Counted from the stretch's first letter, positions 1-10,768 are shown. The stretch is DNA of 64,000 nucleotides from Gilliamella apicola (GCF_000599985.1 NZ_CP007445.1:2790001-2854000), one strand, 5' to 3'. Translations and numbers: made by a program. Notes: generated by a model from the letters alone, not told the origin.

Positions 1-1
1 A

Positions 2-1078
2 GGATTAGATGATTATCCAAATATAGATGGCATCGTAGCCCTTCCACAAAGTTTTGGTTGTGCTATGGATATGAAAGGTGATTTGATGAAAATGATGCAA
101 CGCACAATGAGTGGCTATGCAAATCATCCTAATTTCGCCGGTATTCTAATTATTGGTCTGGGCTGTGAATCTAATCAAATCAAAGATCTTATTCAAGTAA
201 AAGGTTTAAATGAAGGTCCTATGTTACAACATATGACTATTCAAGAAACTGGTGGGTCACAAAAAACTTTCGATAAGGGCGTTACTATTATTGAAAGTAT
301 GTTAAATGAAGCCAACCAATACACCAGAGAAGAAGTGCCTGCATCAGAATTAGTTTTAGCGCTTGAATGTGGTGGTTCTGACAGTTACTCAGGCATTTCT
401 GCTAATCCAGCCCTTGGCGTAGCTGTTGATTTACTTGTACAACAAGGAGGAACAGCAATACTCGCTGAAACGCCTGAAATTTATGGTGCTGAATATATTC
501 TTACTCGCCGAGCAAATACGAAAGAAGTTGGTGAAAAACTTATTAATCGAATTTTATGGTGGGAGGATTATGCCAAAAGATGTCATGCGGAATTGAATAA
601 TAATCCATCTGCAGGTAATAAAGAAGGTGGACTAACAACTATTCTTGAAAAATCTCTAGGGGCTATTTGTAAAGCAGGAAGTACTAATCTTATTGATGTA
701 TATGAATATGCAGAGCCAGTAACCGCAAAAGGTTTGGTATTTATGGATACTCCAGGATATGACGCATTTGCATGTACAGGTCAAATTGCGGGTGGTGCAA
801 ACATTATGTGTTTTACAACAGGAAGAGGTTCGGCTTATGGCTCAAAACCGACACCATGCATCAAAATCGCATCTAATAATTTTTTATGGCGCCGTCAAGA
901 AGAAGATATGGATATTAATTGTGGAGATGTAGCCGATGGACAAGAAACCTTAGAGCAAGCAGGTAAACGCATTTTTGAAAAAATCTTAGCTGTTGCCTCT
1001 GGTGAAAAAACAAAAAGTGAAAAATTTGGATATGGATCACTTGAATTTGTCCCATGGCAACCTGGTGCAATTATGTAA
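2..1078 (+). CDS. UxaA-family sugar-acid dehydratase, C-terminal part (5' end cut by window)
   Basis: The reading frame is open from base 2, so the gene starts left of the window; the ATG at 65 is internal. The visible 358 residues match the large catalytic domain of the UxaA/GarD (altronate/galactarate dehydratase) family, iron-dependent cytosolic enzymes that dehydrate hexonates or hexarates. Family-like segments are YPNIDGIVAL near the left edge, the ALECGGSDSYSGISANPALG stretch, the TPGYDAFACTGQIAGGAN stretch, and the C-terminal ASGEKTKSEKFGYGSLEF followed by PW. The C-terminal ending is more like UxaA than GarD. The N-terminal SAF domain is not visible; in some relatives it is a separate small protein. 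An MFS anion/sugar-acid permease follows 67 bp downstream, so the pair probably imports and dehydrates one sugar acid. The exact substrate cannot be read from the sequence. Confidence 0.8.
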   Translation, partial: GLDDYPNIDGIVALPQSFGCAMDMKGDLMKMMQRTMSGYANHPNFAGILIIGLGCESNQIKDLIQVKGLNEGPMLQHMTIQETGGSQKTFDKGVTIIESMLNEANQYTREEVPASELVLALECGGSDSYSGISANPALGVAVDLLVQQGGTAILAETPEIYGAEYILTRRANTKEVGEKLINRILWWEDYAKRCHAELNNNPSAGNKEGGLTTILEKSLGAICKAGSTNLIDVYEYAEPVTAKGLVFMDTPGYDAFACTGQIAGGANIMCFTTGRGSAYGSKPTPCIKIASNNFLWRRQEEDMDINCGDVADGQETLEQAGKRIFEKILAVASGEKTKSEKFGYGSLEFVPWQPGAIM

Positions 1079-1145
1079 TTAATCAATAATTTTGTATTGT
1101 CAGTTAATAAAAAATGCTTCTCTTAGGAGAAGTAGGGAGTCTGTT

Positions 1146-2462
1146 ATGCCTAAAATAAATGAATTATATCAAAATCCCGAGGAGAAACTAAAAGCGACCA
1201 ATGTTCGATGGCGTATCTTTATTATAATGTTATTACTTGGAGCAATTAACTATATTGATCGAACTTCACTTTCCATTGCAATGCCTTATATAACAGAAGA
1301 GTTTGGTATTGAAGATACACGCGTTGTTGGTGCAATTCACAGTGCATTTTTTTGGGCTTATGCCTTAATGCAAATTCCAAGTGGTGTATTGGCAGATAAA
1401 TTTAAAACAAGAAATATTATCGCAATAGCGACAATCGCTTGGGGTGCTTTTCAAGCTGTGGCAGCATTATGTCATGGCATATTTACATTATCATTATCTC
1501 GCTTAGGTTTAGGTGTATCTGAAGCGCCAATTATGCCTGCGGGAGCTAAATTAATGGGAACTTGGTTAACACCAACTGAACGTGGTCGTGGTTCAATGTT
1601 ATTAGACGGCGGAGCACCATTAGGAACTGCCTTCGGTGCTGTCATTATTGCTGGATTAATCGGATTTTTTGGTAATTGGCGCATGGCATTTGTCATTGCA
1701 GGAATAGGAACTATTTTAGCTGGTTTACTTGCTTGGTGGTATATCCGAACATACCCAAATGAACATCCTAAAATTAATAAAGCAGAACTGGAGCATATTG
1801 AAAAATATAATTTAGATTCGAAAAAAACAGATAAAAAATATAAATTATCTGATATTAAACCATATTTAAAACAACGAAATGTACTAGCTTTAATTTTCGG
1901 ATGGGTTTGTTATAGTTTTGTATTCTATGGTTTAATGACATGGCTACCGCTTTATTTCCAAGCTACATATGGATTTAATATTAAATCAATGGGTAGTGCG
2001 ATGGCAATTATATTCCTAGTTTGTTTTATAGGGCAATTAACTGGGGGATATATTATGGATAAATGGCGCAATGCTGGTGGTAAAACAAGTACAGTGCTAC
2101 ACACAATGTTAGCAATTTCAGCAATTACAGCTGGTGTAGGTATTTTCCTCTGTGCACGTAGTGATAATCCGACTATGGCAATAATTTTATTAACTATTGC
2201 ACTTTTTCCATTACGTTGGGCTAGTATCTATTGGTCAATTCCATCATTATTAGGAGCTCAGAAAGTAGCAGGTACAATTTGTGGAACAATGAATTTTACA
2301 AGTAATTTATTTGCTGCAATATTACCTATTGTTATTGGTTTCATTGTACAAGCTACAGGAAATTATTTTGCTGCGATGATGTTCTTTGCTGCTTCGGCTA
2401 TAGGCTATTTAATTTGCTCATTATTAATTAATTTTGATAAACAGATGGATATTTATGAATAA
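1146..2462 (+). CDS. MFS transporter, anion:cation symporter (sugar-acid permease) family
   Basis: A 438-residue, 12-helix major facilitator of the ACS family, which includes the hexuronate, galactonate and glucarate transporters (ExuT, DgoT, GudP). The N-terminus shows NYIDRTSLSIAMPYI in helix 1, the loop 2-3 signature GVLADKFKTR, and the conserved RLGLGVSEAPIMPAG in helix 4. I chose the ATG at 1146 because GGGAG lies at 1135-1139, a normal 6-nt spacing. A TTG 54 bp further upstream would keep the frame open but adds residues with no family counterpart. It follows the dehydratase gene by 67 bp on the same strand, so co-transcription and a role in uptake of that enzyme's substrate are likely. 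The specific sugar acid is not determinable. Confidence 0.88.
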   Translation: MPKINELYQNPEEKLKATNVRWRIFIIMLLLGAINYIDRTSLSIAMPYITEEFGIEDTRVVGAIHSAFFWAYALMQIPSGVLADKFKTRNIIAIATIAWGAFQAVAALCHGIFTLSLSRLGLGVSEAPIMPAGAKLMGTWLTPTERGRGSMLLDGGAPLGTAFGAVIIAGLIGFFGNWRMAFVIAGIGTILAGLLAWWYIRTYPNEHPKINKAELEHIEKYNLDSKKTDKKYKLSDIKPYLKQRNVLALIFGWVCYSFVFYGLMTWLPLYFQATYGFNIKSMGSAMAIIFLVCFIGQLTGGYIMDKWRNAGGKTSTVLHTMLAISAITAGVGIFLCARSDNPTMAIILLTIALFPLRWASIYWSIPSLLGAQKVAGTICGTMNFTSNLFAAILPIVIGFIVQATGNYFAAMMFFAASAIGYLICSLLINFDKQMDIYE

Positions 2463-2496
2463 CTATTTTTCATAATATACAGAAATAATTTTAACA

Positions 2497-2528
2497 TACT
2501 GGTAATTAAGTCGGCTTTTTTACCAGTA
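2497..2528 (+). terminator. Inverted repeat downstream of the MFS gene
   Basis: TACTGGTAA (2497-2505) and TTACCAGTA (2520-2528) form a perfect 9-bp stem with a 14-nt loop, 34 bp after the permease stop codon. No run of T follows the stem, so it may be a processing or Rho-assisted 3' end rather than a classic intrinsic terminator. Confidence 0.4.
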
Positions 2529-2721
2529 GTTATCTGGTTTAATAAATAAAATCGCAACTATTTAACATCAACTAGCAAAAAATAAATTTTCCAAGCGAAA
2601 TTCTAGCTTATCTTCTTCATCAATAAAAAAGTTTTTGTTCACATATTTACTTGATATTAATTCGCGTCAGATTTTATTTTCTAGTTATGTTGCCAAGTTT
2701 GTTTCATAAGTTAGAAATAAT

Positions 2722-2750
2722 AGCGCTCTATCTATGATGAGCGCTTTTTT
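2722..2750 (+). terminator. Intrinsic terminator without an obvious gene before it
   Basis: AGCGCTC (2722-2728) pairs with GAGCGCT (2739-2745) around a 10-nt loop and runs directly into a block of six T. This is a textbook rho-independent terminator on the plus strand. It lies 260 bp beyond the permease stop, after another hairpin, so it may end an unannotated small RNA or a read-through transcript. Confidence 0.65.
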
Positions 2751-3249
2751 AAAAGTTAGATAACTTTGAAATTATCGTGACTATATTGACTATAACTATA
2801 ATATAAACCTTGCTTATATAGCGTTAATAGATCTGTTGATATTGATCTGGATAATTACTGCAATATTCAATTGTTTAATCTTGAGATGTACTATAATTAA
2901 AACAAGCGTTTTTTAAAATCAGATTCTTATAATTGTGTTTTAGGTAAATTAATAATGTTATATTTAACTAATAGATTTTCGAAAACCGATTGTTACAAAT
3001 ATTACCATCTTTTGTGTAATGACATTACAACATTTCATTGATCTTATTCTTATTTTCTATATTACCAAATCAACAATAAATTAATATCAACTACTTATAA
3101 CTATATTCATCTGTTATATTTATATAGTTTTCTTTCTTATTTTTATATTAACCATTTGAATACGCATGTTTTATTTAGAAGTTTTTACTTTTTTTATAAT
3201 CGACATTCTCCATATCCATATACAAGCACTCTTTGTAGATTTGCTTTCT
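2751..3249. other. Non-coding AT-rich gap between the terminator and metA
   Basis: About 500 bp, very AT-rich, with stop codons in all frames. I see no gene, tRNA or clear repeat. It contains the 3' end of metA on the minus strand, and no intrinsic terminator is evident for metA. Confidence 0.5.
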
Positions 3250-4182
3250 TTAATCATCAACCGTCATATTACGCGTTGTTAAATCAAATGGTGTTAATTG
3301 ATAGACGTAATAGTTGAGCCAATTACTAAATAATAAATAGGCATGACTGCGCCATGTAGCTTTAGGAGACAAATTTGGATTATTATCAGGAAAATAATTT
3401 TCTGGAATATTTGGTTCAATACCGGCTTTAATATCACGAAAATATTCATTGGCTAACGTGAAAGAGTCATATTCTGGATGCCCGGTTACGAATGCCATGC
3501 GTTTATCTGCCGTGGTCATTAGATAAGGTCCTGTAATATCTGATTCGGCTAAAATCGTTAAATCAGTGTAATTTATAATTTTATCTTTGGGGAAATCAGC
3601 GTTACGTGAATGAGGAGCTAAGAAAGTATCATCAAATCCTCGTGATAAAATCGCATTCGGCTGAATAATGTGATGTTGATAAACACCTGATAATTTCTGG
3701 CTACGAGTAAATTTTGGTAAATCATACAAGACGTTTAAAGCTGCTTGCACAGCCCAACAAACAAACATTGTTGAAGTTACATGTTCTTTTGCCCAAGTAA
3801 TAATTTCTGCTAATTTAGGCCAATAAACCACATCAGAGAAAGGTACTTTTCCTAGTGGAGCTCCCGTTATAATAAGTCCATCAAAATTCTGATGTCGAAT
3901 ATCATCAAAATCACAATAAAAGCTATTTAAATGTTCCATTGGTGTGTTTTTTGATTCGCGCTGATCAATCCGCAATAATTGAACATTTACTTGTAAAGGT
4001 GAATTCGATAAAAGCCGAAAAAATTGATTTTCGGTCTCTATTTTTTTAGGCATTAAGTTGAGGAAAAGAAGTTTAAGTGGTCGAATTTCTTGGGTTTTAG
4101 CTCGCGATGAAGTCATAATAAAAACATTCTCATTGCGAAGTACATCAACAGCTGGTAATGAGTCTGGAATACAAATAGGCAT
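3250..4182 (-). CDS. metA: Homoserine O-succinyltransferase
   Basis: Acylates homoserine with succinyl-CoA, the first committed step of methionine synthesis, in the cytosol. The 310-residue product is collinear with E. coli MetA (309 aa) from [12 protein letters not shown] onward. Visible landmarks are the [20 protein letters not shown] segment, the catalytic cysteine in [11 protein letters not shown] (about residue 142), and the histidine/glutamate pair in TGHPEYD. It stands alone on the minus strand with a tandem MetJ operator 46 bp upstream, so repression by MetJ with S-adenosylmethionine is expected. Acyl specificity (succinyl versus acetyl) varies in this family and is inferred here from closeness to the enterobacterial enzyme. 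Confidence 0.96.
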   Translation of the reverse strand: MPICIPDSLPAVDVLRNENVFIMTSSRAKTQEIRPLKLLFLNLMPKKIETENQFFRLLSNSPLQVNVQLLRIDQRESKNTPMEHLNSFYCDFDDIRHQNFDGLIITGAPLGKVPFSDVVYWPKLAEIITWAKEHVTSTMFVCWAVQAALNVLYDLPKFTRSQKLSGVYQHHIIQPNAILSRGFDDTFLAPHSRNADFPKDKIINYTDLTILAESDITGPYLMTTADKRMAFVTGHPEYDSFTLANEYFRDIKAGIEPNIPENYFPDNNPNLSPKATWRSHAYLLFSNWLNYYVYQLTPFDLTTRNMTVDD

Positions 4183-4227
4183 AACAACAGCTCCTAAAAT
4201 AATTAGTTATTTTTGAACACTTAAAAT

Positions 4228-4251
4228 AGACGTCTAGATATCTGTATAGCT
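4228..4251 (-). promoter_or_regulatory. MetJ operator (tandem met boxes) upstream of metA
   Basis: Three adjacent 8-mers: AGACGTCT (4228-4235), an exact match to the MetJ consensus; AGATATCT (4236-4243), 6 of 8; and GTATAGCT (4244-4251), a poor match. MetJ dimers bind cooperatively to at least two abutting met boxes. The site sits 46 bp before the metA start codon, where it would overlap or border the promoter. Confidence 0.8.
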
Positions 4252-4398
4252 AAATATAGTGGGTTTTATAGTATTTGTCGAGATTTTTATTAAACAATAA
4301 GAGCAATAAGATACAAAAAATCAGTATGGTAGCGACGTCAATAGTACATAATGCTCGAATGGTTATCCACGTGAAAAGGATGATTGAGGTATTAAACC

Positions 4399-5211
4399 TT
4401 AGAAAGCACGAGTGTCAGTACGCCAAGTATCAGCGGTTAATGCTTCGCCAAAATAGCTGTTAATTAGTTTTTGAGTAATATCACTTAGCGGTGAAGCTAA
4501 TACTTCTGCTGTATTACCATATTCAACTAACTCACCATTATGCATCACTAAAATTTCATCGCTGATATGTTTCATCATTCCTATATCTTGTGTAACAAAA
4601 ACATAAGAAATATTTTGTTCTGCTTGCAGTGATAACATTAAGTTCACAATTTGTGAACGCATTGAAATATCAAGTGCAGCTAAAGCTTCATCTAAAATTA
4701 TCACTTTAGGTTTTAGAATTAATGCTCGAGCTAATGCCACTCGTTGCTTTTGTCCTGCCGCCATTACCGAAGGATAGTAAGAGGCATGTTCAGGTAATAA
4801 TCCAACTTGTTTTAAGACTTCACTAATCAACTTTTCACGTTCTTGGGCATTATATTTAGTATTGTGTTTTAATGGGATTTCTAACAATTGACCAATGCGT
4901 AATCTTGGATCAAATGAGCTTTCTACATGTTGAAATATCATGCGAATAAGTTGGCAACGGTAACTATAATCACCATATTCAACTTTATTACCATCAATCC
5001 AAATATCACCACTCTTAGGTTTTAACATACCAACTAACATTTTCGCTAAGGTTGATTTTCCTGAGCCATTTTGTCCAATAATGGCCAATGTCTTACCTTC
5101 ACTAAGAGAAAACGACAATGGTTTAACCGCATCAATCCGTAAATGTCCTAAAAGGCCTTTAGGAATTTTAAATTGTTTAGATAAGTTACGCACTTTTAAT
5201 ATTGGACTCAT
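4399..5211 (-). CDS. sapF: Sap ABC transporter ATP-binding protein SapF
   Basis: One of the two ATPases of the SapBCDF inner-membrane ABC transporter. The 270-residue protein shows Walker A GQNGSGKST, a Q-loop in MIFQHVESSFDPR, a degenerate signature MAAGQKQR in place of LSGGQ, Walker B VIILDEALAALD, and ends near GEALTADTW as E. coli SapF does (268 aa). It is the last gene of sapBCDF, 19 bp after sapD. In E. coli SapBCDF has been described as a putrescine exporter, while in Salmonella and Haemophilus the Sap system is linked to antimicrobial peptide resistance. Which applies here is unknown. Confidence 0.93.
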   Translation of the reverse strand: MSPILKVRNLSKQFKIPKGLLGHLRIDAVKPLSFSLSEGKTLAIIGQNGSGKSTLAKMLVGMLKPKSGDIWIDGNKVEYGDYSYRCQLIRMIFQHVESSFDPRLRIGQLLEIPLKHNTKYNAQEREKLISEVLKQVGLLPEHASYYPSVMAAGQKQRVALARALILKPKVIILDEALAALDISMRSQIVNLMLSLQAEQNISYVFVTQDIGMMKHISDEILVMHNGELVEYGNTAEVLASPLSDITQKLINSYFGEALTADTWRTDTRAF

Positions 5212-5230
5212 AATATATTCCTATTATTTA

Positions 5231-6220
5231 CTACTCATCAGTATTTAACGGAAAATGGCAAGCTACCGAATGATCCTTTATCGGTATTAACTCAGGTGCT
5301 TGAATACATTTTTTTTGAGCATAAGGACAACGCGGTCCTAACCGGCAACCTATAGGCAAATGTTCAAGAGATGGAATCACTCCCGGTAAAGTATTTAGAG
5401 GGCTTTTATGGGGCATCGCTTTACCAAAATCAGGAATAGCATAAATTAAAGCTTGGGTATAAGGATGATAAGGTGATTTAATTAAATCTTCACTATCAGC
5501 AACTTCTACTGTTTGCCCACAATACAACACACTAATGCGATCAGTCCATCGTGTCACCATTTGTAAATCATGACTGATAAGAAGAATTGTAGTACCAATA
5601 TTTTGATTCATACTCGCAAGAAGCCTAAATATTTGTGCCTCAGTTGTTGCTTCCATTGAATTAGTAGGCTCATCAGCAATTAATAATTTAGGTCGATTAG
5701 CCAGCGCAATAGCGATCATTACTTTCTGGCACTCTCCTTCGGTCAACTCAAAAGGATATGATTTCAATATCTCTTTATGATCTTTAATTCCTACTCGATG
5801 CAATAACTCAATGGCACGATGTTTGCGCCAGAATAATCTTTGCCACCAATGCCCTTTAAATGTTCTTCTTGGAATTGCATTTATTAATTGTTGACCAATT
5901 TTCATTGAGGGATCTAAACATGATTGTGGTTCTTGAAATATCATAGATACATTATCACTAATCACTCTTCGACGTTGCTTAGGGGTAAGTTTTAATAGAT
6001 CAATATTATTAAAATGAAAACGATCAGCCGAAATCTTCCAGTTATGATTAGTTACGCCTAAAATAGCTTTAGCAATAAGACTTTTTCCCGAACCTGACTC
6101 CCCAACTAAGCCTCGAATTTCACCTTCAGATAGCTTTAAACTTACACGATCAATTGCACGTAACAAACCATCAGGCGTAATAAATTCTATGGTTAAATTT
6201 CGAATATCTAACAAAGCCAT
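5231..6220 (-). CDS. sapD: Sap ABC transporter ATP-binding protein SapD
   Basis: The second ATPase of the Sap transporter, 329 residues (330 in E. coli) and very similar along its whole length. It shows Walker [15 protein letters not shown], the Q-loop [11 protein letters not shown], the characteristic Sap signature [20 protein letters not shown] and Walker [13 protein letters not shown]. The C-terminal oligopeptide-transporter-type domain has the cysteine-bearing [15 protein letters not shown] segment near residues 290-305. SapD has also been implicated in ATP-dependent support of Trk potassium uptake in E. coli. It starts 2 bp after sapC, pointing to translational coupling. Confidence 0.94.
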   Translation of the reverse strand: MALLDIRNLTIEFITPDGLLRAIDRVSLKLSEGEIRGLVGESGSGKSLIAKAILGVTNHNWKISADRFHFNNIDLLKLTPKQRRRVISDNVSMIFQEPQSCLDPSMKIGQQLINAIPRRTFKGHWWQRLFWRKHRAIELLHRVGIKDHKEILKSYPFELTEGECQKVMIAIALANRPKLLIADEPTNSMEATTEAQIFRLLASMNQNIGTTILLISHDLQMVTRWTDRISVLYCGQTVEVADSEDLIKSPYHPYTQALIYAIPDFGKAMPHKSPLNTLPGVIPSLEHLPIGCRLGPRCPYAQKKCIQAPELIPIKDHSVACHFPLNTDE

Positions 6221-6222
6221 AA

Positions 6223-7083
6223 TTAATGCCCTGCTCGTCGGCCATATAATCCAAAATTGAATAAATAGACCAAAGTAATGGTAACGACCACAGCCAATCC
6301 TGGAGCTAGAAAGGCTAAATAATTAGTACCAATAATATCTTTCATTTTGAACATCATCATACCCAAATCGGGGCGAGAAACATCATTAGCAAAACCTAAA
6401 AAAGTTATAGTAGTAATGGCCAAAATGATAGAACCAAATAACGAGACAATTTCGGTCAAATATACAGGTAAAATATTAGGTAAAATGTAGTGATTAAAAA
6501 TTGAAAATGGTGACAAACCATCCAATCGATAAGCGGTAATATAAGTTTTATGCCATTCATCAATCGCTCGTTGATGAATATTATAGATAAAGCGCGGCGT
6601 ATAAGATAACCCAATTACTAATAACATATTAGTAATATCATCTTCTAATACCATGCTAATTGCAATGACACCTAATAGCGGTGGTACAACCATACAAAAC
6701 TTAAAAATAAATAAAATTATCGGGCGTAAAAAAGATATAAAAAACATTAAATAATTAATTAGCCCACCAATAACAATGACATAAAATACAGCTTTTAATG
6801 TCATGGATATGCTTGAACGATACCCAATCAATAAATAATCAAAGATATCTTGTCCTTTAGCATTAGTTCCTAAAATATGATTCAAATCACCATTTGCCCA
6901 CCAAGCTGGTGGTAACAAAGCTGGATAAATAGGGTTTAAATGAGCATGAAAAAACCATTTAGTTGATAATGCTACAAATGCAATTACTAATATGCCATAA
7001 AAGCTAATAATTAAATAAACATTACTATGTAGCTTATTAAAGCAAGATACAATAGCATTAACTAACTTAGTTACCCTAGACAT
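6223..7083 (-). CDS. sapC: Sap ABC transporter permease SapC
   Basis: Inner-membrane permease subunit of SapBCDF, DppC type, 286 residues. Several hydrophobic helices are evident, beginning with [20 protein letters not shown]. The N-terminal periplasmic part has [20 protein letters not shown], typical of DppC-like permeases. The cytoplasmic EAA loop is around [20 protein letters not shown]. Its start overlaps the end of sapB by 8 bp, so the two permeases are probably made in fixed ratio. Confidence 0.9.
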   Translation of the reverse strand: MSRVTKLVNAIVSCFNKLHSNVYLIISFYGILVIAFVALSTKWFFHAHLNPIYPALLPPAWWANGDLNHILGTNAKGQDIFDYLLIGYRSSISMTLKAVFYVIVIGGLINYLMFFISFLRPIILFIFKFCMVVPPLLGVIAISMVLEDDITNMLLVIGLSYTPRFIYNIHQRAIDEWHKTYITAYRLDGLSPFSIFNHYILPNILPVYLTEIVSLFGSIILAITTITFLGFANDVSRPDLGMMMFKMKDIIGTNYLAFLAPGLAVVVTITLVYLFNFGLYGRRAGH

Positions 7084-8011
7084 AATTTACCTTATGGCGT
7101 AATGGATAAATAGCAACTGCGGAAATCTCACCCAATAATGTTAATAGACTGATAACCGTACCACATGCCAAAATAGCAATAGCAATAATAGAATAATTAT
7201 GATGGTGATAAGCTATCATCACCCATTGTCCGAGACCAACACGATTAAATAAAATTTCAATTACCATAGTCGAAAACAGTAGCGTTGTCGTATTGTATGT
7301 TAACTGTGGAATTGTTGCCGGAATAGAATTAGGTAACAAATGACGGCGTAAAATTTTAAATGGAGATCGTTCACGAATAATCGCCATTTTAATATAGTTT
7401 TGACGTGAGGTACTTTTTACTGATTGACTCACTAATTGTATTGTCATAATACTTGGTTGAATGGCTAAAATAATAATAGGTAAAAGCAGATGATGAAGTT
7501 GATCAAGTAGTGCTTGTAATTTAAATGTTTTTGATGCAACTAAAATATCAAGCAATGATGTACCTGTTACTGACGGCGACACATCAAAATTCATTGATAT
7601 CGTCCAAGTAGGCGATAACCAATGCATAACAATAACAACAAGCATTACTATAGGGCAAGAATACAAAAATAAAGAGCCTAAACGAATTGTACTATTTAGC
7701 CAATTAATATTACTCAGACCAAGAAAAATTCCTAACGGTAATCCAATCACTAAAGCAACCACTAAAGCTAGTATACAAAGCTCAAAAGTTGCTAACAAAG
7801 TATGAAAAAATGGAACGGTTTCACCTGATAATAATCTGAATTGACCTTGTAGTAATTGCTTAAAAAAAGCACTATACGCATCAACAAAACTGAGATTATT
7901 AAAGTTAAGCAATGAGTGTGGAGCAAAATAGACTAAACAGAAACAAATCTGAGTCAATACGCAGATAATAAATAAAAACGTTACTATTTTTTTGAAAATA
8001 TAGATAATCAT
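7076..8011 (-). CDS. sapB: Sap ABC transporter permease SapB
   Basis: The partner permease of SapC, DppB type, 311 residues with a typical N-terminal helix beginning MIIYIFKKIVTFLF, as in E. coli SapB. I placed the start at the ATG at 8011. A GTG 36 bp upstream is in frame but lies inside the rne terminator hairpin and gives residues absent from relatives. The EAA-type loop is near RERSPFKILRRHLLPNSIPA. It is the first gene of this sap operon: the periplasmic binding protein SapA, normally encoded before it, is absent and rne sits there instead. That arrangement would fit an exporter that does not need a binding protein, or a SapA encoded elsewhere. Confidence 0.88.
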   Translation of the reverse strand: MIIYIFKKIVTFLFIICVLTQICFCLVYFAPHSLLNFNNLSFVDAYSAFFKQLLQGQFRLLSGETVPFFHTLLATFELCILALVVALVIGLPLGIFLGLSNINWLNSTIRLGSLFLYSCPIVMLVVIVMHWLSPTWTISMNFDVSPSVTGTSLLDILVASKTFKLQALLDQLHHLLLPIIILAIQPSIMTIQLVSQSVKSTSRQNYIKMAIIRERSPFKILRRHLLPNSIPATIPQLTYNTTTLLFSTMVIEILFNRVGLGQWVMIAYHHHNYSIIAIAILACGTVISLLTLLGEISAVAIYPLRHKVNYV

Positions 8012-8044
8012 ATTTATCTTTATCGCTGTTGTAATTAAATAAAA

Positions 8045-8071
8045 CACGGTAACAAATATCTATTACCGTGC
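8045..8071 (-). terminator. Intrinsic terminator after rne
   Basis: Read on the minus strand, GCACGGTAA and TTACCGTG form a stem of about 8 bp with a 10-nt loop, followed by TTTTATTT. It lies about 20 bp after the rne stop and just before sapB, separating the two transcripts at least partly. Confidence 0.75.
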
Positions 8072-8089
8072 TTTAAGCTATTTAAAGGA

Positions 8090-10768
8090 TTAATCTTCTG
8101 ATATTACTGGTTTGCTAGCGGCCGCATAAGCATGATTTTGTGCACTTAAACCACCAGCATTACCTTTACCATCAAAATGATAGTCTGACTCTTCACGCGA
8201 CTTTATACTTTCATTCGATACTTCGTATTCTGGTGCTGAAGCTTTCGTCATCACCGCCGAAGAATGACCAGTTGTCTGTTCAGTTTCACTAACTGATTTC
8301 TCACTGTCACTACTTTGTTTAACTTCTTCAAAATCACGTTGCATATTAGCATCTACTTGATTTGCTGAAGTATCACTGAACGTCATATCGATATTATCTT
8401 TAATAACAATTGGTACCAATAACGATGGAATCACTCGTTTCGTCACTTTTGGTTCTTCCTGCTTAAATTGACTATAATCAATAGATACTCGACCTAAAGC
8501 TAGTTCTAATGATGCAGCAGCAAATAGCAATGGCATTGGTGACTGTTTTTGTTCAATATTTTTCACACGTCGCTTATTGCGTTGACCATTCATACGCAAA
8601 TGTCTAGATGTACGGCGTTGACGTTTTGGTTGAGTATCAGCAACATTATTACCCATTGATTCAGTAACAATAATTGGTAACAATAAAGTTGGAACAATAA
8701 CTTTTTCATCGACAATTTGATCGATCATTTCGCTATTTTTAACCCGAACACTTTTGGTTAATGTGCGTTGTTGACGTCGTGGTTTAGGCTCTTTTGGCTT
8801 AATCGTTGTAGCTTCATTAACCGTTTTATCTACCTTAGGAGTAGCATTTACCGTATTTGTTGTTGATGCATTTGCATTGTTGCTTTGTCTTGTACGACGT
8901 CCGCTGCTTCTATTAGGCGTCTCTTTTGTACCGTTTTCCGTTGCCGGTGTCACCATAGCAATAATATTGTTAACAGCATTGTTGTTACGATTATTACGCT
9001 GACGTCGATTATTAGAACGTTGATTATCACGTCGTTTTTGTGATGGTTGTTTAACTTCTGGCTCTGGTTTAGGTTTTTCAGCAGCAAATAATTTATTTAC
9101 TTTTCCTAAAATAGTATTACACAAGGTAGTTAATTTCTTAATTTTTGATTCAGCTTTAACTTTTGGTATTGCATAAGCTTCAACTTTAGGCCCTGATAAT
9201 ATAGCTTGTTCTACAATAATGTCTGCTGTTTGATCTTCTTCCTCTTCTTCTAGTTCACGAATCAGTTTAGGAAGATTGTAACTTAATACATCTGTCTCTT
9301 CACCAGTACGTTTACGAATAACTTTATAAAGAGGGGTTTCCATCTCTTCGTCGCCCGCAATTACAATTTTTACATCAGGATACATTTTTTCAATATTTGT
9401 AATTGCTCGACGTTTTTCATTGAGTAAATAACTGGCGATTGGCACAGGGACAATCACATCAATTTGAACCGTATTATCTTTCATGGCTTCTTCTTGAATC
9501 AAACGGAGAATAGAAAGAGACAATGAATTGTTATCACGGACGGTACCTGTTCCTTGACAACGAGGACAAATATGATGCGTCGCTTCACGCAATGAAGGAC
9601 TTAAGCGTTGACGAGACATTTCAAGCAAACCAAAACGCGATATTCGCGTGGTTTGAATACGTGCACGGTCAGTTTTCATCGCTTCTTTTAAGCGGTTTTC
9701 AACTTCACGTTGATTGCGAATTGGTGTCATATCAATAAAATCAATGACGATCAAACCACCTAAATCACGTAAACGTAATTGACGAGCGATTTCTTCTGCG
9801 GCTTCAAGGTTCGTGTTAAACGCTGTTTCTTCAATATCACTGCCACGAATTGACTTAGCAGAGTTTATATCAATAGCAGTTAACGCTTCGGTGGTATCAA
9901 TCACGATTGAACCACCAGATGGTAAGCGGACTTCACGTTGGAACGCTGACTCAATTTGCCCTTCAATCTGGAAATGATTAAATAATGGAACATCACCTTC
10001 ATAAAGTTTTAAACGGTTAACATATTCAACACGACCTAAATCAACTAGGCGCTTTTTAGCCACTTCCATTACTTTAGGGTTATCAATTAAAATATCGCCC
10101 ACATCATCACGCAAATAGTCACGAAATGCGCGGGTAATAATATCACTTTCTTTATGAATTAAGCTTGGAGCCGGATAGTTTTTGGCCTCATTTTGAATCG
10201 CTGTCCAATAATTTACTAACGCATCTAAATCTTGTTGTAATTCTTCCTGACTTTTACCGACACCAGCGGTTCGAGCAATAACGCCCATTCCTCTTGGTTT
10301 TTCTATCGCATCAATAATCCGTCTTAAATCAGCTCGATCTTCACCTTCAATACGGCGCGAAACACCACCGGCTCGTGGATCGTTAGGCATCAATACCAAA
10401 TAGCTACCCGCTAGGCTAATATAAGTCGTTAATGCTGCGCCTTTTTTACCACGGATCTCTTTTTCAATTTGGATTAGAACTTCTTGTCCTTCTTGTAGAT
10501 GTTTAATACTACGACGCCCTGAAATATTGGCGGGGAAATAACTTTCAGCAATCTCTTTTAATGGTAAAAATCCATCTCGTTCACCACCATAAGAGACAAA
10601 AGCAGCTTCTAAACTTGGGTTTATTTTAGTGATCTTGCCTTTATAAATATTGGCTTTTTTTTGTTCATGCCCAAGACTTTCAATATCTAAATCATACAAG
10701 CGTTGTCCATCAACGAGCGCAACGCGCAACTCCTCTTGCTGGGTTGCGTTGATTAGCATTCTTTTCAT
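8090..10768 (-). CDS. rne: Ribonuclease E
   Basis: Essential endoribonuclease that starts decay of most mRNAs and matures rRNA and tRNA; it scaffolds the degradosome at the inner membrane. The catalytic half begins [20 protein letters not shown], with an S1 domain at about residues 38-120. The DNase I-like active site has its metal-binding aspartates in [10 protein letters not shown] and LIVIDFIDM, and the zinc link is CPRCQGTG. After about residue 520 the protein is low-complexity, with Arg/Asn-rich blocks ([20 protein letters not shown]), as expected for the RNA-binding scaffold. At 892 residues it is clearly shorter than the E. coli enzyme (1061). The loss is in the fast-evolving tail, so partner sites may differ. 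A 748-bp gap upstream leaves room for the long autoregulatory leader known in E. coli. Confidence 0.97.
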   Translation of the reverse strand: MKRMLINATQQEELRVALVDGQRLYDLDIESLGHEQKKANIYKGKITKINPSLEAAFVSYGGERDGFLPLKEIAESYFPANISGRRSIKHLQEGQEVLIQIEKEIRGKKGAALTTYISLAGSYLVLMPNDPRAGGVSRRIEGEDRADLRRIIDAIEKPRGMGVIARTAGVGKSQEELQQDLDALVNYWTAIQNEAKNYPAPSLIHKESDIITRAFRDYLRDDVGDILIDNPKVMEVAKKRLVDLGRVEYVNRLKLYEGDVPLFNHFQIEGQIESAFQREVRLPSGGSIVIDTTEALTAIDINSAKSIRGSDIEETAFNTNLEAAEEIARQLRLRDLGGLIVIDFIDMTPIRNQREVENRLKEAMKTDRARIQTTRISRFGLLEMSRQRLSPSLREATHHICPRCQGTGTVRDNNSLSLSILRLIQEEAMKDNTVQIDVIVPVPIASYLLNEKRRAITNIEKMYPDVKIVIAGDEEMETPLYKVIRKRTGEETDVLSYNLPKLIRELEEEEEDQTADIIVEQAILSGPKVEAYAIPKVKAESKIKKLTTLCNTILGKVNKLFAAEKPKPEPEVKQPSQKRRDNQRSNNRRQRNNRNNNAVNNIIAMVTPATENGTKETPNRSSGRRTRQSNNANASTTNTVNATPKVDKTVNEATTIKPKEPKPRRQQRTLTKSVRVKNSEMIDQIVDEKVIVPTLLLPIIVTESMGNNVADTQPKRQRRTSRHLRMNGQRNKRRVKNIEQKQSPMPLLFAAASLELALGRVSIDYSQFKQEEPKVTKRVIPSLLVPIVIKDNIDMTFSDTSANQVDANMQRDFEEVKQSSDSEKSVSETEQTTGHSSAVMTKASAPEYEVSNESIKSREESDYHFDGKGNAGGLSAQNHAYAAASKPVISED

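Noticed and set aside
4275..4463. 62-codon plus-strand frame overlapping the end of sapF
   Set aside because: No ribosome-binding site, no recognisable protein, and it runs antisense into sapF; the region before it is explained by the MetJ operator and metA promoter.
8012..8047. Upstream GTG start for SapB adding 12 residues
   Set aside because: It falls in the terminator hairpin after rne, and the family N-terminus matches the ATG at 8011.
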